From assembly GCF_002277895.1 (NCBI RefSeq), contig NZ_CP022998.1, positions 186,001 to 250,000 on the forward strand: a stretch of DNA of 64,000 bases, given 5' to 3'. Both the position numbers and the translations under genes were made by a program. The notes beneath the pieces are model-generated. The model did not search any database. It was not told where the DNA came from and was given only the letters and a program-made list of their open reading frames with translations. The stretch comes from Rhizobium sp. 11515TR. GTDB taxonomy: Bacteria; Pseudomonadota; Alphaproteobacteria; Rhizobiales; Rhizobiaceae. Shown here piece after piece: positions 36,698-46,462 of the stretch (position 1 is the stretch's first letter; each line of letters begins with the position of its first letter).

Positions 36698-37768
36698 ATG
36701 TCCGACATCAAGAAAGTCGCGATCATCGGCCTCGGCATCGGCCGCTCCCATATCGTCGAAGGCTATCTGCCGCATTCGGACCGTTTCGAGGTCGCCGTCC
36801 TCTGCGATCTCAACGAGGAACGCCTGAATGCCGTCGGCTACGAATTCGGCATCGGCAGGCGCCTCAAGGATTTCTCCGAAGTCCTCAACATGCCCGATAT
36901 CGACATCATCGACATCTGCACGCCGCCCGGCTCGCATTTCCAGCTCATCATGCAGGCGCTTGCCGCCGGCAAGCATGTGGTCTGCGAAAAGCCGCTTGTG
37001 GGATCGCTGGCCGATGTCGATGCGGTCATCGCGGCCGAAAAGACGGCCAAGGGCCGTCTGATGCCGATCTTCCAGTATCGCTATGGCGACGGTATCCAGA
37101 AGGCGAAGCGCATCATCGCGTCAGGCATTGCCGGCAAGCCCTATATCGCGACGTCGGAGACGCATTGGGTGCGCGGCGCCGATTACTATGCAGTCCCTTG
37201 GCGCGGCAAGTGGGACACCGAGCTCGGCGGCGTGCTGATGACGCACTCCATCCATCTGCACGACATGCTGACCTATCTGATGGGACCGATCGCAGGCCTC
37301 TTCGGCCGCGTCGCCACCCGCGTCAACAATATCGAGGTGGAGGATTGCGCCAGCGCCAGCCTGCTGATGGAAAATGGCGCGCTCGCCACCATCAGCGCGA
37401 CGCTCGGCTCGCAAGAGCAGATCAGCCGCCTGCGACTCGCCTTCGAAAACGTCCTGATCGAAAGCAACCACGAGCCCTACAGCCCCGGCCAGGATCCCTG
37501 GAAGATCATTCCCGCCAATGATGAGATCGGCGCGAAGATCGATGCGCTGCTCGCCGACTGGTCACCGATTCCCAACCGCTTCAACACGCAGATGAGGCTG
37601 TTCCACGAAGCTTTGGTGTCCGGCGGACCGCTGCCGGTGACGACGGCCGATGCCCGCCAGGCGCTGGAACTGGTCACCGCATTCTACGAATCGTCGGAAA
37701 CCCGCACCGAAGTCCGCTTCCCCGTCGGGCCGGAAGCCAAGAAATACAAGAGCTGGAGGCCGTCATGA
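36698..37768 (+). CDS. Gfo/Idh/MocA family NAD(P)-dependent dehydrogenase
   Basis: This 356-residue dehydrogenase starts at ATG 36698. The Rossmann loop is VAIIGLGIGRSHIVEGY and the active-site motif is CEKPLVGS near residue 95. The histidine-containing motif is GGVLMTHSIHLHDMLTYLMG in the C-terminal domain. It lies 7 bp after the atypical paralogue and overlaps a possible upstream start of the ATPase gene. It probably oxidises or reduces the imported sugar in the cytosol. Confidence 0.9.
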   Translation: MSDIKKVAIIGLGIGRSHIVEGYLPHSDRFEVAVLCDLNEERLNAVGYEFGIGRRLKDFSEVLNMPDIDIIDICTPPGSHFQLIMQALAAGKHVVCEKPLVGSLADVDAVIAAEKTAKGRLMPIFQYRYGDGIQKAKRIIASGIAGKPYIATSETHWVRGADYYAVPWRGKWDTELGGVLMTHSIHLHDMLTYLMGPIAGLFGRVATRVNNIEVEDCASASLLMENGALATISATLGSQEQISRLRLAFENVLIESNHEPYSPGQDPWKIIPANDEIGAKIDALLADWSPIPNRFNTQMRLFHEALVSGGPLPVTTADARQALELVTAFYESSETRTEVRFPVGPEAKKYKSWRPS

Positions 37769-37812
37769 ACATTGCCCCGCGAGCCGTCGGAACCAAGAAG
37801 GAGGAGGCGCCC

Positions 37813-38892
<1,080 letters not shown>

Positions 38893-38911
38893 AAGAGCTG
38901 GCGCAGAACCC

Positions 38912-39165
38912 ATCTCACCCCTGGCGGGCGAGAAAGTAAAAACTTAGGATTAGGCGAGGGCTCGTCTCTCGTCTAATTCTTAGTTTTTACAAGAGCGGGG
39001 GTAGGCATGGACGCAATCAGCTTCCAGTCTATTGGCGCAAGAAACGGCCCCTCTCTTGCAATTTCAATGACTTAGAAATTGCGCTGAGCTTTTGAATGCG
39101 CTGAACCTCCAATGTCGCAATTCCTAAACCAATGAAATTGCTTTCTCGCCCGCCAGGGGCGAGAT
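38912..39165. mobile_element. MITE-like composite element with three nested inverted repeats
   Basis: The 254-bp unit has 25-bp terminal inverted repeats with one mismatch (38912-38936 and 39141-39165; core CCCCTGGCGGGCGAGAAAG). Inside, 38936-38958 pairs with 38968-38990 (20 of 23), and 39058-39082 pairs with 39117-39141 (about 20 of 25). There is no coding capacity. It sits between the convergent ends of the ATPase and GH2 genes and fills almost the whole gap. A transposase-dependent miniature element or a Rhizobium mosaic element is likely. Confidence 0.65.
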
Positions 39166-39181
39166 AGACCTCCGCACCTCC

Positions 39182-41650
39182 TCACACTTCGACGATCCGC
39201 CGGCTGCCGACGGAGCGGATTTGCCCGGATGGAATGACATCGGCCGGAACGCCCTCCCGCCGGTGCAGCCGAATCCGCCGGCTGCCGGGCGCAAGATGGA
39301 ACCAGTCCTCCTCCGCCCGATAGGCTTCCAGATCGATCTGCACTGATTGCGCCAGCTGATTAGTGCTGAGGTCAAGGAACCAGTCCCCGCCCTCCTGCAC
39401 CGCTGACGCCGTGATTTCGGCATCGTGGAATGCCTTGGTGCGGCCAAGGGGGAAGTAAAACGCCTCGGCAATCACCGCGCCGGTTATCGAGTTCGTCAGC
39501 CGCGCGACCGTGACATCATGCGACGGCGGCCCGAAACGGAAAGCATAGGTCGTGTCGAAGAAGGCGCCGAAAAGATCAGTGCAGGCTATCTTTTGCTTGC
39601 CGCGCGCTTCGAGCACCAGATCGCGGCCCCCACCGACGACGATCTGACGGCCGTCGCGCAGGCAGGAGACTTCGATGGTCAGATCGAGCGCCGCATCGCT
39701 CTCGTTGATGACATGTACGTCGAGACCGTTCGTGCCCTCGTCCATTAATAATACCAGCACCGGCCGGAAAGCGCGGCGCAGCCCATACCAGACCGGCTTG
39801 GGCTCCCCGGTCGAATCGATCACGCCCCAGCCGGCACCGGGAAGCAGATCCTGCAGCGTCCAGACGAGCGCGCCGTTGCAGCCGGAACCGTGACGGCGCC
39901 ACTCGGCATAGGTTTCCTCGGCCACCTCGCCGGTCACGGCGCGGGAGAGGTTGAGATAGAGATCAGGGTCTTCCCGCCGTAGCTTGTTTGGCTCGAAGCC
40001 ATAAAGCTCCTGAAGATAATGATCGCGCACATCCTCGAAATCCCAGGATGCGCCGCGATCGCGCGGCACGCGCTCCTTCCATAGCGGGCTATGGACGGCA
40101 GGGACCGGCAGATGCTGGCCGAGCGTGCGGGCTTGCGGCACCTGCGCGAAAGCCAGGCTCTCGGCGGCGAAGCGAACATCGGCGCGACGCGCATCGGTAA
40201 GCGGCCGCATATAGGCGCCGACGCCATAATAATGCGTGACGCCGGCATTCGGTGAAAACGGCATCGGCCCGCCAGAGGGCGAATTGACCACATAGGGCAC
40301 ATCAGGTCGCAGCGATTGCACCAGCGGCGGGATGATCTCCTCGACAACAGGGCTTTTCCAGAACTGTTCGGGCAGGCCCATCATGGCGGCCTGCTGGTGA
40401 ATCTCACTGCCACCGCAAAGAACCGCCAGCGAGGGCGACAGCCGGGTACCGCCCAGAAACTGCGAAACCTCCGCCTCGACATGGGCGTTGAACGCCTTGT
40501 CATTCTTCGGATAGTCGAAATTGGCGAACATGAAATCCTGCCAGACCAGCAGGCCGAGTTCGTCACAGAGACGAAAGAATTCCGGCGTCTCGTAAGCCAT
40601 GGTGCCACCGATGCGGATCATGTTCATGCCGGCCTCAGCCGCCAGCCGCAGCCAGGGTTCATAGTCATCGCGGTCCCCAGGCAGGCGTACGATATCGGCT
40701 GTGGTCCAGACCGCGCCACGGCAGAAAATCCGCTCGCCATTCACGACAAGAGCGAAATCCTGGCCATGGGCACCACGATCGATCGACAGCCGGCGAAAAC
40801 CGGTCTGCCCGAGCGCATGCCCCACACCATCGACGACGAGCGTGACGCCATAAAGTTGCGGCACGCCATGCGTATGCGGCGACCAGGGCGCCACATCGGG
40901 AATTTTCAGGATTGCGGTATAGCGCCCGGCACCATCCTTTTCGAAGGCCTGCTCCGCCTCCCCGCAGCGCAACAGCAGCTCTTCAACATCGCTCTCGATC
41001 GAGAGCGAGGCATAGAGCCTACCCTCGCCATTCTCGAGCAAGTCCGGCCGCAAGGAGAGATCGCGAATCACAGGCGCGCTCGACCGCAGCAGCGTAATCG
41101 GTCGCCAAGGACCGACAGCCTGAACCTCAGGGCACCAACCAGGCATATGGCCGAGCAGCGTCGTGCGCACCATCCGCAGACCCTGCGGCGTAATCATCTG
41201 CGGCCGCCAGCGCGCGCGGGGGCCGGGCTCGGAAAGCTTCGGCTCCAGCGCACGGAAGCAGAGCGCTAGCTCGTCGCCGCCAAGCAGGGTGACGTCGACG
41301 TCGTGAGCCTCGAACATGCTCTCGGACACGAGGATTTGCTGGCCATTCAGGAAGACTTCGCAAAGCGTCGCCAGCCCCTCCAGCCGCAAGACCGCCTCAC
41401 CGGCCTCAGCATCCACCAGACGGCAGATGTACCAGGCATCCCGGTCGTGAAGCGGCTGTGGCTTCGTCCGGTCGAAGCGTCCGGCCTTTTCCAGGGCTTC
41501 CGCCACCGTGCCGGGCACGGGCGCCGGGATAAAGCCGGACGTCAGCGGCACATCGGAGGGCACGATGCAGGTGCCCGCCTCCGTCAGTACCAGATTCCAA
41601 CCCTCGCTCAGCCGCATTCCGCCGCCGAGATCCACCAAGCGCCCGCCCAT
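39182..41650 (-). CDS. Glycoside hydrolase family 2, beta-mannosidase-like
   Basis: This 822-residue enzyme has the GH2 layout: a jelly-roll N-terminal domain (about 10-180, RDAWYICRLVDAEAGEAVLRLEGL), an immunoglobulin-like domain (180-285), a catalytic barrel (about 290-640) and C-terminal beta domains. LCGGSEIHQQ holds the probable acid/base glutamate, and VRFAAESLAFAQ the probable nucleophile glutamate. WQDFMFANFDYP and GALVWTLQDLLPGAGWGVID are typical of beta-mannosidases. No signal peptide is evident, so it probably acts on imported oligosaccharides in the cytosol. It converges on the importer operon across the MITE-like element. Confidence 0.85.
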   Translation of the reverse strand: MGGRLVDLGGGMRLSEGWNLVLTEAGTCIVPSDVPLTSGFIPAPVPGTVAEALEKAGRFDRTKPQPLHDRDAWYICRLVDAEAGEAVLRLEGLATLCEVFLNGQQILVSESMFEAHDVDVTLLGGDELALCFRALEPKLSEPGPRARWRPQMITPQGLRMVRTTLLGHMPGWCPEVQAVGPWRPITLLRSSAPVIRDLSLRPDLLENGEGRLYASLSIESDVEELLLRCGEAEQAFEKDGAGRYTAILKIPDVAPWSPHTHGVPQLYGVTLVVDGVGHALGQTGFRRLSIDRGAHGQDFALVVNGERIFCRGAVWTTADIVRLPGDRDDYEPWLRLAAEAGMNMIRIGGTMAYETPEFFRLCDELGLLVWQDFMFANFDYPKNDKAFNAHVEAEVSQFLGGTRLSPSLAVLCGGSEIHQQAAMMGLPEQFWKSPVVEEIIPPLVQSLRPDVPYVVNSPSGGPMPFSPNAGVTHYYGVGAYMRPLTDARRADVRFAAESLAFAQVPQARTLGQHLPVPAVHSPLWKERVPRDRGASWDFEDVRDHYLQELYGFEPNKLRREDPDLYLNLSRAVTGEVAEETYAEWRRHGSGCNGALVWTLQDLLPGAGWGVIDSTGEPKPVWYGLRRAFRPVLVLLMDEGTNGLDVHVINESDAALDLTIEVSCLRDGRQIVVGGGRDLVLEARGKQKIACTDLFGAFFDTTYAFRFGPPSHDVTVARLTNSITGAVIAEAFYFPLGRTKAFHDAEITASAVQEGGDWFLDLSTNQLAQSVQIDLEAYRAEEDWFHLAPGSRRIRLHRREGVPADVIPSGQIRSVGSRRIVEV

Positions 41651-41725
41651 GATATCTTCCGGGGATTTCCCCGCCCCAATATGTTCAGAAATAATCCAGC
41701 CGTATGACGATGGAACGGAAGCCGG

Positions 41726-42685
41726 TCAAAGCTTCCGTTCGAGTTCGCTCATCATGGAATCCCACGCATCGGCGGCGGGATCAAGCGCCGTGCGCAATGG
41801 CTCGAATTTCTTGCGCGTAATGGCGCGAGCCAGCTGGAACTGCACCGATTTTGCGGTCTCGGAAATTTTCCGCGCTTCGCCGGCGGCATTGGCCAGATCG
41901 GCCGCAAGCCAATCGAAATGACTGCCGGAAAGCTCGAAATTGGCACCGAGCTGACGCAGCGTGTTGAACGCATATTTATGAAAGAAGCCAAAGGGCCGTT
42001 CAGCGACTGCTTCCACCTGGGCCGGGAAGATTTCGGCGAAGGCGCGGATCGGATTGGCCTTGGGCCGCCGCCGGAAATGGAAGGACAGAAGCTGCCGCGC
42101 CGCCTGACGGATCGCGGCTTCGTCGGGTGCCTTCTCCGGGAACTTCGCAAATTCCGTATAGGGCAGGAAGGGCAGGTCCTCATCCGTCAGATGCAGCTGG
42201 AAAAGCCCGTCGAAATCCTCGCCCGACAGGCTGAAGAACCCGCCATTGTGGAAATAATCGACCGTGCGGCCGTGCATGTCGAGCCGGTTGATCGCCACCG
42301 TCGTCTTGCCGTGCTCGCGGCGATAGCCGACCCCTTGAGTATCCGGCATGAAGAAGGAATCCATCTCCACCAGGCAGAGCCGACCGCGGCCGATCTGCTC
42401 GGCGACATGGTTCTGCACCTTGTCGTAGATCGCAAGCTCGGTGCAGCGCACGCCATAGAGCGCTTCCAGATCCTCGAGCGGCACCTTGAAGAAGGTGAAC
42501 TGGTCGCCCTCGAAATCCTGTGTCACCGTGAAGCCGAGCATGGCTTCCGGCGGCAGCTTCAGGCTCGAAAGCACCTCGATCCAGAGATCGATATAGCAGT
42601 TGGTCTCGGGCCACATGCGCTCGCTGTCGTGGAGCGCATGTGGCTTGTAGGTGGCGGGATCCAGTCCCTGAAACACGGCAGCCAT
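41726..42685 (-). CDS. DUF1839 family protein of the aminoacyl-carrier-protein cluster
   Basis: This protein has 319 residues from ATG 42685; a GTG at 42703 overlapping the previous stop is also possible. It starts MAAVFQGLDPATYKPHALH and contains NCYIDLWIEVLSSL, LYGVRCTELAIYDKV and the tryptophan-poor FHNGGFFSLSGEDF. DUF1839 has no established function; the protein is cytosolic. It is the last gene of a four-gene operon with a carrier protein, a flavoprotein dehydrogenase and an amino acid:[carrier protein] ligase. A role in releasing, transferring or modifying the carrier-bound aminoacyl group is possible but unproven. Confidence 0.8.
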   Translation of the reverse strand: MAAVFQGLDPATYKPHALHDSERMWPETNCYIDLWIEVLSSLKLPPEAMLGFTVTQDFEGDQFTFFKVPLEDLEALYGVRCTELAIYDKVQNHVAEQIGRGRLCLVEMDSFFMPDTQGVGYRREHGKTTVAINRLDMHGRTVDYFHNGGFFSLSGEDFDGLFQLHLTDEDLPFLPYTEFAKFPEKAPDEAAIRQAARQLLSFHFRRRPKANPIRAFAEIFPAQVEAVAERPFGFFHKYAFNTLRQLGANFELSGSHFDWLAADLANAAGEARKISETAKSVQFQLARAITRKKFEPLRTALDPAADAWDSMMSELERKL

Positions 42686-42693
42686 GGGTGCGA

Positions 42694-43602
42694 TCAGCCC
42701 CACAGCGCCTTACGCACGCTCTCGGGCCATTCCTTGGTGTCGAGACCATGGGTGTGGAACAGCGCCAGCGCAATGCGCTCCAGGCCGAAGCCGACGCAGG
42801 CCGTGTGCACGACGCGGCCATCGGCAAAATTCAGGCCCCACTTCGTGCCGAAGGCATCCTGGTGGTAGTTGAAGCTCATGCAGGCGGTCGGCTTGGCGGT
42901 CGAGGTGATCGGGATCAGCAGCTCGAACTTCAGGTTCTGGTCGCGCTGGTTGTTGGCGAGCATCTTACCGGCCCGCCCGAAGAACGGGTCGTTGGCGACG
43001 TCGATGGTCACGTCGAGGCCGACGGCCTTCATCATCTCCACACCGCGATCCATCCAGCTCTGGCGGAAATCCGTCACATGTTTTTCGCTGCCCATGCAGA
43101 CATATTCGCGCATGCGGAAGAGCTGCTGGCGGGCCGGGTCCTTGGAAGGCTCGTGGCGGAAGCAATAGGATTGCAGGTCGTAGAGCGCGCCGTCTTCCGG
43201 AATGGCGCCGCGCTTGGCAACCGTCGGATAGAGCGGATAGCAGGCGGCGGGCGTCAGCACGATATCGGTCGCCTGTTGGTCTTTCGTCCAGTCGTCACCG
43301 ACTTCCATGCACTTCAGCAGGCTCATATGGTCGAGCTCGTTGCCGCAGAAGCTGTGCACCGTGCCGGCCAGCTGCGGGAAGCTCTTCATGTAGCCGCTCG
43401 CCTCGAAGAAGGCGCGGTTCATGCCGGGCGGAAAGCGGATTGCTTCGGCGCCATCGGCGCCGCCGAATTTGTCGATCAGGCGCTCGAAAGCGGAAATGAC
43501 GTCTTCGAACTGGCCGCTGCGGCCGTAGAGACCATCAACGCCGGTGTCGATCAGCAGACCGGATTCGAAAAGACGGTCGAGAAACGATGTTTGCATATCC
43601 AT
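42694..43602 (-). CDS. Amino acid:[carrier protein] ligase, SerRS catalytic-core homologue
   Basis: This 302-residue protein is a class II aminoacyl-tRNA-synthetase core related to atypical seryl-tRNA synthetases, without the N-terminal tRNA-binding domain. Motif 2 is [21 protein letters not shown] and motif 3 is [13 protein letters not shown]. Cys121 (TPAACYP), Glu166 (RMREYV) and Cys269 (HTACVGFG) match the Cys-Glu-Cys zinc site of that family. Known homologues in Bradyrhizobium and Agrobacterium activate glycine or alanine and load it onto the phosphopantetheine of a small carrier protein instead of tRNA. Such a carrier is encoded at 44801 in the same operon. The gene lies 5 bp after the dehydrogenase gene. 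Confidence 0.9.
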   Translation of the reverse strand: MDMQTSFLDRLFESGLLIDTGVDGLYGRSGQFEDVISAFERLIDKFGGADGAEAIRFPPGMNRAFFEASGYMKSFPQLAGTVHSFCGNELDHMSLLKCMEVGDDWTKDQQATDIVLTPAACYPLYPTVAKRGAIPEDGALYDLQSYCFRHEPSKDPARQQLFRMREYVCMGSEKHVTDFRQSWMDRGVEMMKAVGLDVTIDVANDPFFGRAGKMLANNQRDQNLKFELLIPITSTAKPTACMSFNYHQDAFGTKWGLNFADGRVVHTACVGFGLERIALALFHTHGLDTKEWPESVRKALWG

Positions 43603-43607
43603 GACGA

Positions 43608-44801
43608 TTACCCCAACAGGCTGGTATCTTGTTTGTGGACGAGCAGCATGGTCGACGTATTGCCGAGAATGCGGTCATTCGAGATCATCAATTGCGCCGA
43701 GTGCGCGTCGCGCAGGTGACGGCCGAGGCTGTAGGGCGTACCGTTCTTGTAGCCCATAATGCCGCAGATCAGCATCGCGTGATTGATGATCGGCAGGATC
43801 ATCTCGGATGACGCGATCTTGACGTTGTTCATCGCCACGGCAAAAGCCATCGACGACAGACGGTCCGCATCGAGCTTCGCCTCCTCATAGGCCTTCAGCC
43901 CGGCAACCACGTTGGATTTCACCATCTGCAGCATGCTGGAGGCTTCGGCGAGACGCAGTGCGCCGGGCGGTTGTGCGCCGGGAGACTTGCGGGCAGCGGC
44001 ACGAACAAAAGCCTGTGCACGCGAAACCGCATCGGCGGCAATGCCATACCATACGCCACTCCAGAGCAGGTGCGAGCTTGCCAGCATCGATTGCGCGGCG
44101 ATCTCGGCAAATGGCTTCGGCAGGATCTGCTTGGCCGGCGCCACGCCCTTAAACAGGAAGCCGTCGGAGCAGGTGCCTCGCATGCCGAGCGTGTTCCACT
44201 CGACCGTGCGCTTGATGTCGTATTGATCCCTAAGGAAGCAGGTCAGCACCTGATCGGAAGACGCCGCCTCGGCATGGCTGCGCGAGGTAATCAGAATGGC
44301 GTCGGCATGGGCGCCGTAGGAAATGACGGTCGCATCCTTTTCGAGGGTGCAGGTATCGCCTTCAACCTTAATGGCGCAGATGCTGTTGCGCAGATTGCCG
44401 CCGATCCCGCCCTCGGTGGTCGCCGAAGCGAGCAGCAGCTGTTCCCTGGCGATGCGGCGCATGAAATCGCGGTGCCAATCGCTGTCGACGCCGTGCTCGA
44501 CCAGGCTCGACAGCTTGATCTGGTGCATGGCGAAAACCATGGCGCTTGCAGCGCAGGCTTGACCGAGGATCGAGCAGAGCTCGGCGATTTCGGTCATCGA
44601 CGCGCCTTCACCGCCGAGATCGGCGGGGATCTGGATGGAGAGCAGCTTCTCGGCGCGCATGGCGTCGACGGCTTCGCGTGGGAACCGGCCTTCGGCATCG
44701 ACGGCATCGGCGTGCTGGCTGGCGATCGCTGCGACGCGGGCGGCGCGCACCGCCGCTCCTTCGCCCGACCCAACCTCGAGTAAAGCGACCGCCGCAGTCA
44801 T
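43608..44801 (-). CDS. Acyl-CoA dehydrogenase-family flavoprotein
   Basis: This 397-residue protein has the acyl-CoA dehydrogenase layout: an N-terminal helical domain (1-120, [20 protein letters not shown]), a beta domain with the flavin segment [14 protein letters not shown], and a C-terminal helical domain (230-397). The end reads [19 protein letters not shown], as in FAD-linked family members. Its start overlaps the carrier-protein stop (TAATG), so it is translationally coupled. Carrier-bound aminoacyl groups are known substrates for relatives of this family, such as prolyl-carrier-protein oxidases. Oxidation of a glycyl- or alanyl-carrier thioester is therefore a reasonable guess here. 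Confidence 0.85.
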   Translation of the reverse strand: MTAAVALLEVGSGEGAAVRAARVAAIASQHADAVDAEGRFPREAVDAMRAEKLLSIQIPADLGGEGASMTEIAELCSILGQACAASAMVFAMHQIKLSSLVEHGVDSDWHRDFMRRIAREQLLLASATTEGGIGGNLRNSICAIKVEGDTCTLEKDATVISYGAHADAILITSRSHAEAASSDQVLTCFLRDQYDIKRTVEWNTLGMRGTCSDGFLFKGVAPAKQILPKPFAEIAAQSMLASSHLLWSGVWYGIAADAVSRAQAFVRAAARKSPGAQPPGALRLAEASSMLQMVKSNVVAGLKAYEEAKLDADRLSSMAFAVAMNNVKIASSEMILPIINHAMLICGIMGYKNGTPYSLGRHLRDAHSAQLMISNDRILGNTSTMLLVHKQDTSLLG

Positions 44802-45052
44802 TATGCGACCTTTCTACTATCGAGGATCATGCCGACGGTTCTTTCGATCGCGGCGATGCTGGCAAAGGACTTGCGGTTCAGCAGGTTGTCGGGAAACTCG
44901 ATGTCGAAGGCTTCCTCGATGCCGAGCATCAACTGGACGGAAGCGAAAGAAGACAGGCCGGTCGCATAAAGATCAGCATCATCTTCGATCTGATCGATAG
45001 CAACGGGAAGCGCGCCGAACTTGGCCAGCAAATCGCGAATCGTCTTGTTCAT
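44801..45052 (-). CDS. Acyl carrier protein-like protein
   Basis: This 83-residue four-helix carrier protein carries the phosphopantetheine site GLSSFASVQL. Ser35 is the expected attachment residue, and the usual DSL motif reads SSF, as if the aspartate were replaced. An acidic helix II follows (LGIEEAFDIEFPDNLL). It is the first gene of the four-gene operon and the likely acceptor for the aminoacyl group made by the ligase at 42694. Phosphopantetheinylation must come from a transferase outside the window. Confidence 0.9.
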   Translation of the reverse strand: MNKTIRDLLAKFGALPVAIDQIEDDADLYATGLSSFASVQLMLGIEEAFDIEFPDNLLNRKSFASIAAIERTVGMILDSRKVA

Positions 45053-45409
45053 AGTCTAGTTCCTTCTGGCAATGGTAAGCATAACCGCAGTTACGCCGTC
45101 TTATCCTTCGCCAAGAAGTAACAGGCAAAATAGAACATTCCGCTAAGCGACGTGGTAAATACAAACAACTTACACTTCGTAGAAAATTGCTATATTCAAC
45201 ATTTATCTGATGAAAATTTACCTTCCGTAAGTCATATAAACGATGACTTCCGCAAAAATATTATATTTATCTAATATTATGACATGTCGATTTTTGGAAG
45301 AGCGAGGCCTCGAAAAAGGTTAACGCACCAAAATTCGCCACTACGTTTTATTCGAAAACAACAACCACAATCAGAGCGTCAGTACAATATAACATCATAA
45401 GTACGCACT
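45053..45409. promoter_or_regulatory. AT-rich region upstream of the carrier-protein operon
   Basis: This 357-bp stretch is the most AT-rich in the window (for example AAAAATATTATATTTATCTAA near 45258). It carries no convincing gene. It lies between the carrier-protein operon start and the end of epmB, and so must hold the promoter of the former. No operator is recognised. Its composition could reflect horizontal transfer of the operon, or silencing by a nucleoid protein. Confidence 0.45.
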
Positions 45410-46462
45410 TTAGCTTTGCGGCGGATAGATATGCTCGCCGCCGCGATAGTCTGAAATCGAGTAGCAACCTTCACCCAGCTCACGGACGGAGCTCTGGCCG
45501 ATATCGGCCTTGCCGTAGCCACCGGGAATATCGAGAATGTAGGTCGGCTGGCAAAGGCCGGAAATGCGGCCGCGCAGCGCCGCAACGATTGCCTGTCCCT
45601 CGGCGATGCCAACGCGGAAATGGCTGGTACCGGGCGCAAGGTCGGGATGATGCAGGTAATAGGGCTTTACGCGGGTTTCGACGAAAGCCTTCATCAGCGC
45701 CGCCAGCACGTCCGGATCGTCATTGATGCCCTTGAGGAGAACCGACTGACTGACCAGCACGATGCCCGCATCGACCAGCCGGGCGCAGGCAGCGCGCGCC
45801 TCCTCCGTCAGCTCGCGTGGATGGTTGGCATGCAGCGCCACATAGATGGTCTTGCCGCTCGCCTTCAGCGCCGCGATCAACGCCGCATCGACCTTCAAGG
45901 GGTCGACGACCGGAATGCGGGTATGGAAGCGGACGATCTTCACATGGTCGATCTCGGCAAGCTGCCTGAGAATCTCTTCCAGCCGGCGCGGCGAGAGAAC
46001 CAGCGGATCGCCACCGGTCAGGATGACCTCCCATATCTCCTTGTGCTCGCGGATATAGGCAAAGGCGCCGTCCAACGCATCCCCATCCAGCGTACCGAGT
46101 CCCTGTGGCCCGACCATCTCGCGGCGGAAGCAGAAGCGGCAATAGACCGGGCAGACGTGCACAGCTTTCAGTAACACGCGATCCGGATAGCGATGAACGA
46201 TGCCTTCGACCGGGCTATGCGCGTGATCGCCGATCGGATCGGCCCGCTCCTCCGGCGTAACGATGAGTTCGGCGGCATCCGGCACGAACTGTCGGGCAAT
46301 GGGATCGGCAGGATTCTCGGGATCGATCAGGCGTGTCACGGTCGGCGTCAGGGCGACGGCATAGCGCTCCGCCACGGCTTCCAGCGCCATCACCTGATCG
46401 GCATCGATCAGCCCGGCACGCTCGAGCTCGCCGATAGTACGGATTGGGCGCATCACATTCAT
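45410..46462 (-). CDS. epmB: EF-P-linked lysine 2,3-aminomutase (EpmB)
   Basis: This 350-residue radical-SAM enzyme has the iron-sulfur motif CPVYCRFC (Cys104, Cys108, Cys111). It also has the lysine-aminomutase pattern WEVILTGGDPLVLSPRRLEEIL and KPYYLHHPDLAPGTSHFRV. It converts (S)-alpha-lysine to (R)-beta-lysine for modification of elongation factor P. The start at 46462 overlaps the epmA stop as ATGA, which favours it over the longer frame to 46489. epmA and efp are adjacent, which makes the assignment much safer than homology to catabolic aminomutases alone. Confidence 0.92.
   Translation of the reverse strand: MNVMRPIRTIGELERAGLIDADQVMALEAVAERYAVALTPTVTRLIDPENPADPIARQFVPDAAELIVTPEERADPIGDHAHSPVEGIVHRYPDRVLLKAVHVCPVYCRFCFRREMVGPQGLGTLDGDALDGAFAYIREHKEIWEVILTGGDPLVLSPRRLEEILRQLAEIDHVKIVRFHTRIPVVDPLKVDAALIAALKASGKTIYVALHANHPRELTEEARAACARLVDAGIVLVSQSVLLKGINDDPDVLAALMKAFVETRVKPYYLHHPDLAPGTSHFRVGIAEGQAIVAALRGRISGLCQPTYILDIPGGYGKADIGQSSVRELGEGCYSISDYRGGEHIYPPQS

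Noticed and set aside
42694..43602. Seryl-tRNA synthetase
   Set aside because: The tRNA-binding N-terminal domain is missing and a carrier protein is encoded in the same operon.
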